Part shown: in pieces, positions 8,448 to 18,833 of the stretch
Layout: every line of letters begins with the position of its first letter
How positions within the stretch are numbered: the stretch's first letter is position 1
Assembly: GCA_017427685.1 (NCBI GenBank)
Contig: JAFRSH010000014.1
Span: 78,916-142,915, forward strand
Direction of reading: 5' to 3'
Length of the DNA: 64,000 nt
From: Lachnospiraceae bacterium
GTDB taxonomy: Bacteria; Bacillota; Clostridia; Lachnospirales; Lachnospiraceae
Notes under the pieces: generated by a model
Databases searched by the model: none
The model's input: the letters and a program-made list of their open reading frames with translations, nothing else
What the model was told of the DNA's origin: nothing
Program-made: the position numbers and the translations under genes

Positions 8448-11400
8448 ATGTACCGTTTTTGGAAGAGAGCAGTCTCTGTGATACTTAGTGTGGTGCTTAT
8501 GGTTACCCTGCTGCCGCAGGCGGAACCGACAGCTGTATCCGCAGCTGAAACGCTGCAAAGCGCCCCTGAGTATAACAGAGACATTATTAATTTGTTGTCC
8601 GACATTGTCGGAGGAGAGGAAAGTGCTGAAGAGTATTATCAGATGCTTCAGCAGTACGGCCTTATTGATGATAAAGGAAATATCATTAATAATTGGAAAA
8701 TAGAGAAAGACGGAAAACAGATCTCACTTGATGAGATAAAGGAGATCGTATCGGGAGATTTCAACCCCGAGGAAATCGTTTGGGTTGATGGTTCACCTGT
8801 TACGATGGGGACTCTTGCGGAATTGATCGCAATCGAAGAGTATCTTGATTATGTTAGGGAAACCTACTTCACAGAAAAGGTTTGGACCGCGGAGCAGAAG
8901 GAGAACGCTCTTGATCTGGTCAGCCAGCTTGAACGTGAGGGTATCGTTCTGCGTACGGCCAATGAAACAACACAGCCGAAGCTTTTCGGCTCAAACATCA
9001 GCCATGATGCAAGGGTGACCGTGATGCACAGTAAGACGGAAAGTATGGGAACCGAGCCACCGTCGCATTATGAGTATTTTGATGTGAGTCTGACGGGAGC
9101 AAAGCCCGGGCAAATAGTTGAGTTTTCATGTAAGGCGGTTTCAGGTAGCAGGAAAGCGGATACTTCTGAACAGACAATCCAGTTGACGGCGCGTAAAGAC
9201 GGAACAGCGACAGGAAGGATTAGTGTTACGGTTTACCGCCCGGATCCGATGTCGGATAAGGAACCTCTTTTTGCGGAGGAGTCATCGTTTTATCTTAATT
9301 GTTACAATATCAAAAACGCATTGTTTAAGGATGATGCGGGTAAGGATTGCGAGAATCTCGGGGTTGAGGCAAAGTGCAGAGGAACTCTTGATAAAATGCC
9401 AGGCTCTCTGAGTTTTATGATCAACGGAAACACAGGCGTGCCCGAAGATGTGCTCTATGACAGGTTCACACTCGGACAAAAGAACGGAGATACTGTGGAA
9501 CTCACCACTCTTCAGCAGAATCTGATCAAGTGGGGACTTGTTGATACCGTCAGCTATGTGCATACACAGGATAAAGATCTGTTTACAGGAAATCCTATAT
9601 TGGAGTTCCAGACAGACGAATATAAGCCTCTGGTCGCACTGGTTACTGCAAACCTGGCAAACCAGGTGAGTATTAAGGCATTAAACGATCCGGATGGACA
9701 GGGTGTGCTGGTTCCTATGTCCGATGCGATCGCATGCACCGAAACATCCACCAGTTATCTGACAAGGTTTGTTCAGCCCGCAACGTGGCAGTTTGCCGTA
9801 ACCGCCTCAGACGGGAACAATGACAAGGAGATGTACAATCATTCTCTCGGATTCAAGCCGGTGGGAGATGATAATTCCGATTATCTCAAATGGGACTGGA
9901 ATTACCTCATACCTGCAGGAAATGACATGTCCAAGGAATCAGTCGAGGCTGTTACATCGCTTAAAAAGGGAGAGATCATCAAAAGCCTCACTTTCGATGG
10001 CGGAATGGCATACTACCCTCTGCGTATCAGCAAAAACATATATGGCGCGGGTAAGGTCTACACCTATTGGTTTTTTGACGGCGCAACCGGAGATGCGCAG
10101 CTCAATGATGCGATCGGCTGGGGAAATCCAAGCATGTTCTGGGATGCAACCTATGGAGCATCGGCAGTAAAACAGTACATTCGCCCTGTTGGCGGAAAGT
10201 CATACCCGGTTATTGCCAGGTTCTATAGGAGTGCTGCCCCTGTTGTGGAATCGATCAGCGTGCCCGAAGGAACGTATTATCCGGGAGAGATCGTCCCGAT
10301 CATTGTTAGATATTCGGAGCCGGCACGTAACAACTCATTACTGACTGTCAATGGAAAAACGCTTTCTCCCACTGAAAAAACTGCGTCAAACGTCCAGACT
10401 TTCCTCTGGAAGGTTGAAGAAAACGGCGATCAGAGACTGATTGTATCAAGAATCGTTGCGGTAAATCTTGCCGGGAAAGGCTTTACCACCAACTTAGTCG
10501 GCGCATCTAATACCCTCGATCTCTGCAATACAGACCCAACGAATAATCGACCGATCGTAGAGATTGATTCGATCGTTAAACTGTCGGCCTTTACAGGAAT
10601 GAGTGCCAGCATTAACAATGATGATCCCACATATCCCACGATCAAGGCGACGATCGGTATTATCGCAGACAACGGAGAAATCAGCAATAATATTATTAAT
10701 TCCATTACGAGTGACCTTGACGAGAACAGCCATGTATCACAGTCTTTCAAAGTAAAGATCACTTCATCTGACGGTTTCGATTCGGGTCTTCTTGATATTA
10801 GGGCTACGGGACAGAATCTCGGATCGGGTACACTTGTAACGGAAGACGTAAAAATTCATGCCAACAATACCGAACACGACCAGATTTATACAGTTGAGTT
10901 GTTCAAAAAAGTAGGAATTAACACCTTTGCTCCTGTTCTGAGAAAGGTTGGTAACACTGCGGAGGAGCTCGGGATTGCCGGTGCTGTCCTCCCTGCGGCG
11001 GTATATATAAAAGAAGGGAATCTGATACTGACACGTGTCTCGGTCGTTGTATCGGGCGCGGCTGTCGACATGAATTATGAAGACAGCGAAAGGGTCATTT
11101 ACGCCGATGAGGTTAAAAGTATAAATGTCGACTTCTCTCTGAACGGAAACGGTTTCACATTCGGGAACACAAGCAAAGTTACCACTCTGGACTCTGATGG
11201 AAATCCTGTTGATTCGCAAGCGCACTTCGCATGGATCAGCAGTAATCCGGCAATCGCTACGATCGATAAGGATGGGAATATCTATGCCACGGGGAATAAA
11301 GGGGATGCACGCTTTACTCTTAGAGCCCTAAACGGGGGAAATACCTATGGCGATGAAAACGGCCATCAGATAGATCACTTTGCCGAGGTTTCGACGGGAA

Positions 11401-14400
11401 CACTGCACTTCGATTCGGGAAACGCGCCTTTTCTGAAGGTCAGTGATCTTAACCTTACTTACATGACAAACGGACAGGGACTTACTGTTTATCTTACCAG
11501 CAACATATGCAGTAAGAGCGCCTCGGGAGTGGCTTTTACTGTCGAAGTGTACTGCGGAGCGAATACAAACGGAACCCTTATGCACAGCATGGTCGTTGAA
11601 GGAGATAAGGAGAATCCGGTGTCGCAGATCCTTGTACCCGATTCGGCGTTCTCTTATGATTATGCGGATTCGAACAACAATTACTATACGATCCGAATCA
11701 GTACTACCTACGAAGAACAGCAGTACGAGGGTACGACGCATGCGACTGTAGTCTCTCCTCCGGCTTCCGTCAGACTTGGCAGGCTTTCAAACTATTACGT
11801 TCTCGATTCGGCGGGAGCGATCCCTGTAACATGGGAAATTAACAACTTCTCACGATTCTCCTCCGGTAACGCGGCAGAGCTTTTTGAGCTGAGCATAAGA
11901 AAGAACGGAACAGAGATCGTCACCGATCAGTCAGTAATGCACAATCCTGGAACAGAGGTTGCATACGGGAATGGGCGTTATACAGGAAGCTTTGTTCTGA
12001 GGGATCTCGGGTTTACCGCTTCGGATACCGATAAAAACGGCTACAGGCAGATTTACGACGTTTCCGTAAAAGCAAAGAACGGAACTGACAGCACATGGAG
12101 CAGCGATTCTTTCATTCTGTATGTTTATGATGAGGACGCGCTCAAAATCTGGGTACAGCCCACAAGTGATATCGAGAAAAAAAGAGGTGCCGTGGGTACG
12201 GTCCTGACGGGAGAGGGTTCTGAGAGCGGATCTCTTGTCATGAGTAATATCCCCGCCATTTCGCAGATGAGACAGGATGAGATAATTGCCCTCAGGCGTG
12301 ATATCTCGCTTCGAAACGTGATCTCAGCCAATTACGGTGATTATGCATGGACTGATCTTTCGGATCGGTTGGCATGGGCTTCCTCAAACAACAGGGTCGC
12401 CACGGTAAACTATAAGCAGGGAACGATTTATGAGGATGTCCGAAGCGTGTCCTATGAATCATATATACCCTCGACAAATCTTTTGATCTCGGGTCTGTCG
12501 GACGGTTCAACAACCATCACGGCAAAGCATGTTCTGACGGGAATGAGTGACACGCTTCAGGTTAATGTCGAGACACTCAAGGACAAGCTTTACCTCTTCC
12601 AGTGTTATCCTCAGACGGAGACAACGCTGACATACCGTGATGCGTCCGGAACGGAAAAAACAGTTACCAGTGATTCGAACGGAGCAGCCGCAATTTATGA
12701 AGAAAACGGCATCAGGAGTGATGTGTACTGCCGGTCGAACTTTGCGGGACACGTATATCTCGGAACGTTCTATAACGAAAACCTGGAGTCCGGGGAAAGG
12801 GATTCGGCGAAGCTCAATGTTTATCCGTGCAATAACATCAGCCTCAGAAGAGCGGCATATGCGTACCTTTATGTAAAGACGCCTGAAGGGAATCCCTACA
12901 GCGGTTACGTTATGGTTCGCGGAGGCGTGAATGTCAACGGGTCTTATGTTCGCAATGCCATGTTTGCTCTTAACAGCACCGGCGCTGCAACGCGGCCGGG
13001 TTATGAAGACAGTTTTGTAAGGCTCGGTTCGGACGGCAAGCTTGAGATCGCCATGGATCAGTCGCAATGGGGACTCGGAAGAGACATCACTGCGAAGGAC
13101 AGCGTTTCCTACGAGTTCATCATTTCGGGAAGTGATAACGGAAGATCGGAAGGAACAAGTGTATATCCCCTGTACGTATATGTGGATGCGGGGGAGACTG
13201 AGGACGCCTTTGTCGGAAGCGGCGAAGCGGTTGTTTCTTTCCGAAAGAACAACAGGAACGAAAAACATCCTTTTATCCTCATGCAATATGCAACAGGGAA
13301 GGATGAGAACGGAAAACGATTATTCAAAGGCAGTGTGCTTGATTCGACCGGAGTTGTCGGAGTATCGGACACTTCTCCGGAAGCCGAGCTTGAAACGCTC
13401 GTTATGTGGTGGGGAGAGGATCGTGTTGACGGCAACGATTACATGCTCAGTCTCTGCGCAAAGGGTGGATTTAAAGTTGCTTCCGGAAGGAACCAGAGTG
13501 AACAGACAGTGACGGGCTATCCTTTCATCAATTCACCGATAACTTCATATAAGATCAGCATGAACGACAGTATCCTGAAGTCTTGCAGTGTCGGGACGGG
13601 GGAGAAAAAAGAGCTTTATCTGGAGTATTATCGTCAGGCCGGAACGCTCGCAAGACGAGAAGAGCTTTCCTTCAAGCTCACAAACCTCATCGGTGTCGGA
13701 AAGATGGAGGACAGCACCGACCTTAAGACCAGACTTCAGCAGACAGGCTCAGCTGTAAATACGAACGGAAGCGGTGCGGCACAGCTCAACACCGGAGACG
13801 AGTTTGTACAATCGTCGCTTCAGATCCTCGGAGCACTCAGTTTTTCCGATTCGAGCGGTCAGCTCCTGACGCTTAACATCTCGCCGACAAACGATCCTAC
13901 GAAGTTCGTCGGTCTTATGAAGTTCAGCTATTCGACAATGGATGACGCCGAATACACGGACGGAATAGAGATCAATCTGGAACCCGAAGAATCGGATATT
14001 GACCATATACCGGATGTTACGGAGATTCCATGGTCGGGAGCAAGCAAGTGGTCTTCGGAGTTGTCGGATAAAATGACTAAGGCTGCTGCGAGGGATATAG
14101 ACGGCGGACTTGACGATCCTGATTATAGCTTCGAGATCGGTGGCTACATGGAGACTCTGATCTACTGGGATTACAATACCGGCAAATGGGCTATGCAGGT
14201 CCTTGACGGTGGATTTAACCTTGGAGGCGGTCTTGAATTCGAATGGTCACTGAATACCTTTGTCGGACCCGTTCCGGTAGTCGTGAGCGTTGCTGTTGGC
14301 GGGCAGGTTCGTCTGAGCATGGATGCCATCACGGCTTCATATCAGAATAACACGAGGAACCTGAGCGAGATCGACAACGAGTACCTTACAAAGCTCAGAC

Positions 14401-17400
14401 TTTACATTTATGTCAAAGCCTTTGCGGGTATCGGTATCGATTACTCGATAATCGCCCTCAAACTCGGAATCTTCGGACAGATAAGCCTGGATATGACCTT
14501 TGAATGGCTCAATCGCCCTTATTTCAGAGATCATCCCGGAGAGAGCATTGTTTCGGAAGCAAGCTCATACTACAATTCCAACCAATATGTATTTGACGGA
14601 CAGAGGTTTGTCCTCAACGGTATGATCGGACTCGAATTTGTGGCAAAACTTGCTTTGATATCCTATGACAAGGTTCTCTTCTCAATGGGCTTTAATGCTT
14701 TTGATATTGCGACCCGGGATTATAACGCGATCGAAAGACTGTGGTCAGACAATCAGGCAAACCTCAGGGAAGCAATCAACGCTCTTTCTCATACCGGTTC
14801 GGCAGGCGTGAGCAATATAGGCGGACAGGAGTATCTGAGTGTTGATCTTGCTCCGAGGATGGAGAGCAGGGATTATCTTGAAGATGCCGGCACGAGAATA
14901 GGGGACGGCAAAAAAGCAACATGGGGTCAGTCGGTTATAAAGACGGCACTGGTCAGTGGCGGCAACAAGGTAAATATCACCTCGATTGAAAATAACACAT
15001 ACCCCTATGCGGCTCCGAAGCGTGTATCCGGAGCAACAAGAGACAGGCTTTACTGGCTCTCGGACATGAACAGCACAAATGTCAATGATACAAGCGCTGT
15101 CAGGGCGGAAAAAACGTCGGGCGGCCAGACATGGAATGTTATCGGAAGTAACGGAAAGATTTCCGATGACCTCGACGATTCGTTGAAGGGTTTTGGAGAC
15201 ATGCAACTTGATGTTGCTGGAGACGGTGATTTCGAGATTTCGGCATGGACCAGACAAATGGTCGACAACGGAAGGGTTGCGGGAGAAACAGTTACGGCAA
15301 GTGACCAGATGGTAACGCTTTACGGAACAGAGATCTTCGCGAGAACGTCAAACGGCGGTACGGTGAGACTTACAGACAATAATACACCTGATCTTGCTCC
15401 GACCGTTGCGGTCAAAGGAAATCGCGGTATCGTTGCATGGAGAAGCGTGGGCATGTCCGGCAAGGAAATAAACGGAATGTTCAATGCCGCTAATTTTGAT
15501 ACCAAGGATACGATCGTATATAAGATTTATGACGCAGGCACCGGAAACTGGAGCAGCGAGATGACCGCTTATAACGGTTCTTCAGGAAGTGTCAAGGCAC
15601 TGACTTCAGCAATGCTCAGCAACGGCACCGCAGCACTTGCTTATACGATAGATATTGATGGTAATGACAGCACGCTCAGTGATAAAGAGATCGTTTACTG
15701 TGTGATCGATGAGAACGGTGAAGTCAAGAGAACGGTAAGAGCCACGAATGACGATGCTCTTGATGAAAACCCGGATCTTACGGTAGTGCGTTTTGATAAT
15801 ACCGCTGCAGAGAGTTTTGTTCTCGGGTGGTATTCGGATAAAGGAAACGGACAGTCGTCGGACGGAACATCAAAGAACGATCTTTGCATGCTCGACTTTG
15901 ATGAGAACGGAACTATCGGGGGAAGGCTTGCCGGCTCGCTTTCACAGATGGCAGGCGGATCCGGTATAGACGTTACTTCGAACTTTATGTTCGCAAACAA
16001 TTCCGATACGATCGACACACTTTCGATTACGTGGGTTGAGCGTGCAGCAGGAGAAGTCGGTGATCTCACGGGCGTAAAGGCAAAAGGAAGCATCGTATCG
16101 ACGGACAAACCCGAATATGATGTACTTAGGGCGGTGAAGTTCTACACTTACGGACAGGAAATCGGACTTACAAGCGCCGTAAATGTTGCCGAAATGCCTG
16201 AAGGAACTCTGATCGACAGTTACGATATCGTTCAGAGAAAGGAAAACGGTGAGTATAAGCTTGATGCCGTTATTCTCGGAACAACGTACGGAATTAACGG
16301 AATCGTAAGCAAAAAGAAGGGAATAACGGTTGGCGGAGAAGAAGTAACCTACTATGTTCCCAAGTCAGTTTCCAATATGTATGATGTTTCGGAATCATAC
16401 AAGAATACTATTACGGTTCCGATGGTTTATTTCGATGAGAGAACGGTAAAGAGGGCGTCCGGTATCGGAATACAGTTCACGGTAAGAAACAATGGCTATG
16501 AACCTATAAAGAAACTGGTGTTCAGCGTAGACGGACAGGAAACTGTTTATGAAGACATAGTGCTGCTGCCGGGTGCATCGGCAAGTTTGTGGGCTGATTA
16601 TAATGTACCCGCAGATGCCGTGAGAGATGTAAACTATACCGTTACGGCAACTTATCAGAATGATGAAGTAAAATCTTCAAACGGAACAGTAAATCTTTAC
16701 AGACCTGATCTTGAGATCACCGATGCAAAGATCGTCTCCGAAGAGGACGGACAGCGAGTTATCGGGATCAAGCTCAATAACACGCAGGATTCTGCACTCG
16801 CAGGAAGTGGTCGTAAGGTCGGCCTGAGCTTCTACTCGGATGCCACCATGCGTGAAGAGATTGAAGAAGCATATCTTTCGTCTGTTATCATCGATGACGA
16901 GGATTCCCTCAAGATGATAGATGAGGGAGGATACAGTATCAGGGTAACGTTTGACGCGGCAGCATATGTAGAAGCAAAGAAAAATGAAGCAGGTGAGATA
17001 CCTGAATCCGGAATAGGGATTTATATTTCGGCAAACGTCTTGGAAGAAAAGACAAATCTGTACGGAGAAACAACGCTTGTTTCTCAAACAGAGCCTGTAA
17101 TGAACAATAACACGGCCCATGTTAAGTGTGAAAACCTTAGAAGCAGAACCGATAAAGATGTCATTCTTACAAGTGATATGGAAATCGTCAATGGTAAGAC
17201 AGTGGTGAATGTTGACCTGCAAAATACCAGGATTTCAACAACCACAGAGGGAAACCTTATTGTCAGTCTACTTGATGAAAACGGCAATGTAATTGAGCAG
17301 AAACAGAGTTATAGAGGAGGTGTGTCAAACACTTCAACTGTGGGCAGAGGAGTAGTTGCGTATACCTCCATGACAAACGGAGTAAACAATGTAATTGCTC

Positions 17401-18590
17401 AGACAGCCGTTGATAACGGACTTATTACACTCGGAAAGGAAGGAAAAGCGACAGCATCGTTTGTCTTCAACAAAGAGGGTGCGTCGATAGATGTTTCATA
17501 TTCGAACCTTAAGCTTGATGCGAACAATGCAGATCTCGCAAGCCTTTCATACTCGGGTATTCCCGGAATCAGTGAGAAGAGCTTTACTGCAAACGACAGA
17601 GGTGATTACATCGCTGAGGTCATGGTAGATGATGTGACTCAGACAACTGTAATTGCTTCGGCCGTAAGTGGATTAGCTAAGGTTACGATTGAGGGAAGCG
17701 ACGATGAACAGCCTGTTATTGAAGGAGACAAGAACACGGCAAGTAAAACAATCGTTCTGGTGCCCAAGGAAGAGGGAAGTACAATAACAGTCACGGTTAA
17801 GGCTGATGACGGTACTGAGAAGAGGTTTATACTGAGTATTAAGTATACGGCCGATTCGATAAATAATCCTATTCAAAATCCGACAGTCACACCGACACCG
17901 GTGCAAAATGACGAATCTGCTTCTGAACTCACTCCGGAAGAAAAAACAGAGGAGACAGTTAAGACAGAGGAAAAAGTTAAGACAGTAAAAGCGCCTCTTG
18001 CAGAACGTAAGGCCAACACCGTCAAGCTCGACAAGAAGCTTGGTGTGACAGAGAAGAACGGCAAGCTCTCGTTCACATGGGGCAAGGTACCGGATGCCGA
18101 GTACTACGAACTCTATGTTGTATACGACGACGAGGAATTCTCGGATGCCGAACCCATTGTGGTTGAGGATGCGACCAAGTTTAGCTTGAAGAAGATCGAC
18201 GGCAAGAAGATCAACCGGAAGAAGAACATCAAGTACAAGGTTGTTGCTTTCAAGACCGAGAACGGAAAGAAGGTTCAGCTTGGTGAAAGCTTGACGCTCT
18301 GTGCGGCCGGTACGAAGAGTAAGGAGTACACAAACGTTTCGGAGGTTACCCTTAACAAGACAAAGAAGACCCTTGAAAAAGGAAAGACATTCAAGATCAA
18401 GGCAGACTTGAAGCTTGAGGACGAAAGCAAGAAGTTGATCGATCCCGGCATTAAGTACGAGTCTTCCGACACAAGCGTTGCGAAGGTTAGCTCCAAGGGC
18501 AAGATCACAACGGTCGGCAAAGGAACCTGCTACGTCTATGTTCGCTCAGCGACCGGTGCGTACGCAAAGATCAAGATTACGGTAAAATAA
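8448..18590 (+). CDS. giant exported multidomain surface protein with Ig-like modules
   Basis: This 3380-residue protein starts with a Sec signal peptide (basic MYRFWKR, hydrophobic core 8-25, probable cleavage after VSA at 30-32). Visible modules include Big_2-like Ig segments near 885-965 and 1300-1375 (WISSNPAIATIDKDG, WASSNNRVATVN), a Gly-rich amphipathic beta region near 1915-2030 (GGFNLGGGLEFEW, VSVAVGGQVRLSMD), beta-propeller-like repeats near 2260-2500 (GNRGIVAWRS, SFVLGWYSD), a CARDB-like domain near 2670-2750, a cadherin-like beta-sandwich near 3100-3140, a Pro/Thr/Glu/Lys linker (3150-3182), a fibronectin-III-like domain (3190-3285) and a terminal Big_2 domain (3292-3380). There is no LPXTG, S-layer or choline-binding anchor; the Lys-rich terminal Ig module may bind the wall. 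A strong AAGGAGG site precedes the ATG. Adhesion or scaffolding is inferred. Confidence 0.85.
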   Translation: MYRFWKRAVSVILSVVLMVTLLPQAEPTAVSAAETLQSAPEYNRDIINLLSDIVGGEESAEEYYQMLQQYGLIDDKGNIINNWKIEKDGKQISLDEIKEIVSGDFNPEEIVWVDGSPVTMGTLAELIAIEEYLDYVRETYFTEKVWTAEQKENALDLVSQLEREGIVLRTANETTQPKLFGSNISHDARVTVMHSKTESMGTEPPSHYEYFDVSLTGAKPGQIVEFSCKAVSGSRKADTSEQTIQLTARKDGTATGRISVTVYRPDPMSDKEPLFAEESSFYLNCYNIKNALFKDDAGKDCENLGVEAKCRGTLDKMPGSLSFMINGNTGVPEDVLYDRFTLGQKNGDTVELTTLQQNLIKWGLVDTVSYVHTQDKDLFTGNPILEFQTDEYKPLVALVTANLANQVSIKALNDPDGQGVLVPMSDAIACTETSTSYLTRFVQPATWQFAVTASDGNNDKEMYNHSLGFKPVGDDNSDYLKWDWNYLIPAGNDMSKESVEAVTSLKKGEIIKSLTFDGGMAYYPLRISKNIYGAGKVYTYWFFDGATGDAQLNDAIGWGNPSMFWDATYGASAVKQYIRPVGGKSYPVIARFYRSAAPVVESISVPEGTYYPGEIVPIIVRYSEPARNNSLLTVNGKTLSPTEKTASNVQTFLWKVEENGDQRLIVSRIVAVNLAGKGFTTNLVGASNTLDLCNTDPTNNRPIVEIDSIVKLSAFTGMSASINNDDPTYPTIKATIGIIADNGEISNNIINSITSDLDENSHVSQSFKVKITSSDGFDSGLLDIRATGQNLGSGTLVTEDVKIHANNTEHDQIYTVELFKKVGINTFAPVLRKVGNTAEELGIAGAVLPAAVYIKEGNLILTRVSVVVSGAAVDMNYEDSERVIYADEVKSINVDFSLNGNGFTFGNTSKVTTLDSDGNPVDSQAHFAWISSNPAIATIDKDGNIYATGNKGDARFTLRALNGGNTYGDENGHQIDHFAEVSTGTLHFDSGNAPFLKVSDLNLTYMTNGQGLTVYLTSNICSKSASGVAFTVEVYCGANTNGTLMHSMVVEGDKENPVSQILVPDSAFSYDYADSNNNYYTIRISTTYEEQQYEGTTHATVVSPPASVRLGRLSNYYVLDSAGAIPVTWEINNFSRFSSGNAAELFELSIRKNGTEIVTDQSVMHNPGTEVAYGNGRYTGSFVLRDLGFTASDTDKNGYRQIYDVSVKAKNGTDSTWSSDSFILYVYDEDALKIWVQPTSDIEKKRGAVGTVLTGEGSESGSLVMSNIPAISQMRQDEIIALRRDISLRNVISANYGDYAWTDLSDRLAWASSNNRVATVNYKQGTIYEDVRSVSYESYIPSTNLLISGLSDGSTTITAKHVLTGMSDTLQVNVETLKDKLYLFQCYPQTETTLTYRDASGTEKTVTSDSNGAAAIYEENGIRSDVYCRSNFAGHVYLGTFYNENLESGERDSAKLNVYPCNNISLRRAAYAYLYVKTPEGNPYSGYVMVRGGVNVNGSYVRNAMFALNSTGAATRPGYEDSFVRLGSDGKLEIAMDQSQWGLGRDITAKDSVSYEFIISGSDNGRSEGTSVYPLYVYVDAGETEDAFVGSGEAVVSFRKNNRNEKHPFILMQYATGKDENGKRLFKGSVLDSTGVVGVSDTSPEAELETLVMWWGEDRVDGNDYMLSLCAKGGFKVASGRNQSEQTVTGYPFINSPITSYKISMNDSILKSCSVGTGEKKELYLEYYRQAGTLARREELSFKLTNLIGVGKMEDSTDLKTRLQQTGSAVNTNGSGAAQLNTGDEFVQSSLQILGALSFSDSSGQLLTLNISPTNDPTKFVGLMKFSYSTMDDAEYTDGIEINLEPEESDIDHIPDVTEIPWSGASKWSSELSDKMTKAAARDIDGGLDDPDYSFEIGGYMETLIYWDYNTGKWAMQVLDGGFNLGGGLEFEWSLNTFVGPVPVVVSVAVGGQVRLSMDAITASYQNNTRNLSEIDNEYLTKLRLYIYVKAFAGIGIDYSIIALKLGIFGQISLDMTFEWLNRPYFRDHPGESIVSEASSYYNSNQYVFDGQRFVLNGMIGLEFVAKLALISYDKVLFSMGFNAFDIATRDYNAIERLWSDNQANLREAINALSHTGSAGVSNIGGQEYLSVDLAPRMESRDYLEDAGTRIGDGKKATWGQSVIKTALVSGGNKVNITSIENNTYPYAAPKRVSGATRDRLYWLSDMNSTNVNDTSAVRAEKTSGGQTWNVIGSNGKISDDLDDSLKGFGDMQLDVAGDGDFEISAWTRQMVDNGRVAGETVTASDQMVTLYGTEIFARTSNGGTVRLTDNNTPDLAPTVAVKGNRGIVAWRSVGMSGKEINGMFNAANFDTKDTIVYKIYDAGTGNWSSEMTAYNGSSGSVKALTSAMLSNGTAALAYTIDIDGNDSTLSDKEIVYCVIDENGEVKRTVRATNDDALDENPDLTVVRFDNTAAESFVLGWYSDKGNGQSSDGTSKNDLCMLDFDENGTIGGRLAGSLSQMAGGSGIDVTSNFMFANNSDTIDTLSITWVERAAGEVGDLTGVKAKGSIVSTDKPEYDVLRAVKFYTYGQEIGLTSAVNVAEMPEGTLIDSYDIVQRKENGEYKLDAVILGTTYGINGIVSKKKGITVGGEEVTYYVPKSVSNMYDVSESYKNTITVPMVYFDERTVKRASGIGIQFTVRNNGYEPIKKLVFSVDGQETVYEDIVLLPGASASLWADYNVPADAVRDVNYTVTATYQNDEVKSSNGTVNLYRPDLEITDAKIVSEEDGQRVIGIKLNNTQDSALAGSGRKVGLSFYSDATMREEIEEAYLSSVIIDDEDSLKMIDEGGYSIRVTFDAAAYVEAKKNEAGEIPESGIGIYISANVLEEKTNLYGETTLVSQTEPVMNNNTAHVKCENLRSRTDKDVILTSDMEIVNGKTVVNVDLQNTRISTTTEGNLIVSLLDENGNVIEQKQSYRGGVSNTSTVGRGVVAYTSMTNGVNNVIAQTAVDNGLITLGKEGKATASFVFNKEGASIDVSYSNLKLDANNADLASLSYSGIPGISEKSFTANDRGDYIAEVMVDDVTQTTVIASAVSGLAKVTIEGSDDEQPVIEGDKNTASKTIVLVPKEEGSTITVTVKADDGTEKRFILSIKYTADSINNPIQNPTVTPTPVQNDESASELTPEEKTEETVKTEEKVKTVKAPLAERKANTVKLDKKLGVTEKNGKLSFTWGKVPDAEYYELYVVYDDEEFSDAEPIVVEDATKFSLKKIDGKKINRKKNIKYKVVAFKTENGKKVQLGESLTLCAAGTKSKEYTNVSEVTLNKTKKTLEKGKTFKIKADLKLEDESKKLIDPGIKYESSDTSVAKVSSKGKITTVGKGTCYVYVRSATGAYAKIKITVK

Positions 18591-18613
18591 ACAACATATC
18601 GTAACGAACACAC

Positions 18614-18644
18614 AAGGGGACAGCAGAAAATGCTGTTCCCTTTT
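18614..18644 (+). terminator. intrinsic terminator of the giant surface-protein gene
   Basis: AAGGGGACAGCA (18614-18625) pairs with TGCTGTTCCCTT (18631-18642) around GAAAA, with one wobble, and runs into a short T-tract. Confidence 0.85.
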
Positions 18645-18650
18645 GCGTTG

Positions 18651-18674
18651 TGTGGTCCCTAGTGGGTCACCACA
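18651..18674. repeat. dispersed GGTCCC palindrome, copy 2
   Basis: TGTGGTCCC and GGGTCACCACA form an imperfect inverted repeat around TAGT. A second small inverted repeat (GTCC/GGAC) follows at 18681-18694. Confidence 0.55.
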
Positions 18675-18746
18675 ACCCCCGTCCCCAGGTGGACCGTTTT
18701 GTTCGTGAAAAAAATGCAGGTTGGAACACAAAAATCATTTACGGGC

Positions 18747-18776
18747 TTGACCAATATCGGGTGTGCGATGTAAAAT
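18747..18776 (+). promoter_or_regulatory. sigma-A promoter for the AAA ATPase gene
   Basis: TTGACC (18747-18752) and TAAAAT (18771-18776) are separated by 18 bp, 58 bp before the GTG start. Confidence 0.6.
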
Positions 18777-18833
18777 ATTAGCGGTTGATGAAAACGACGT
18801 TCCAATCTGCAAAAAAATCACGGAGGGACTAAG

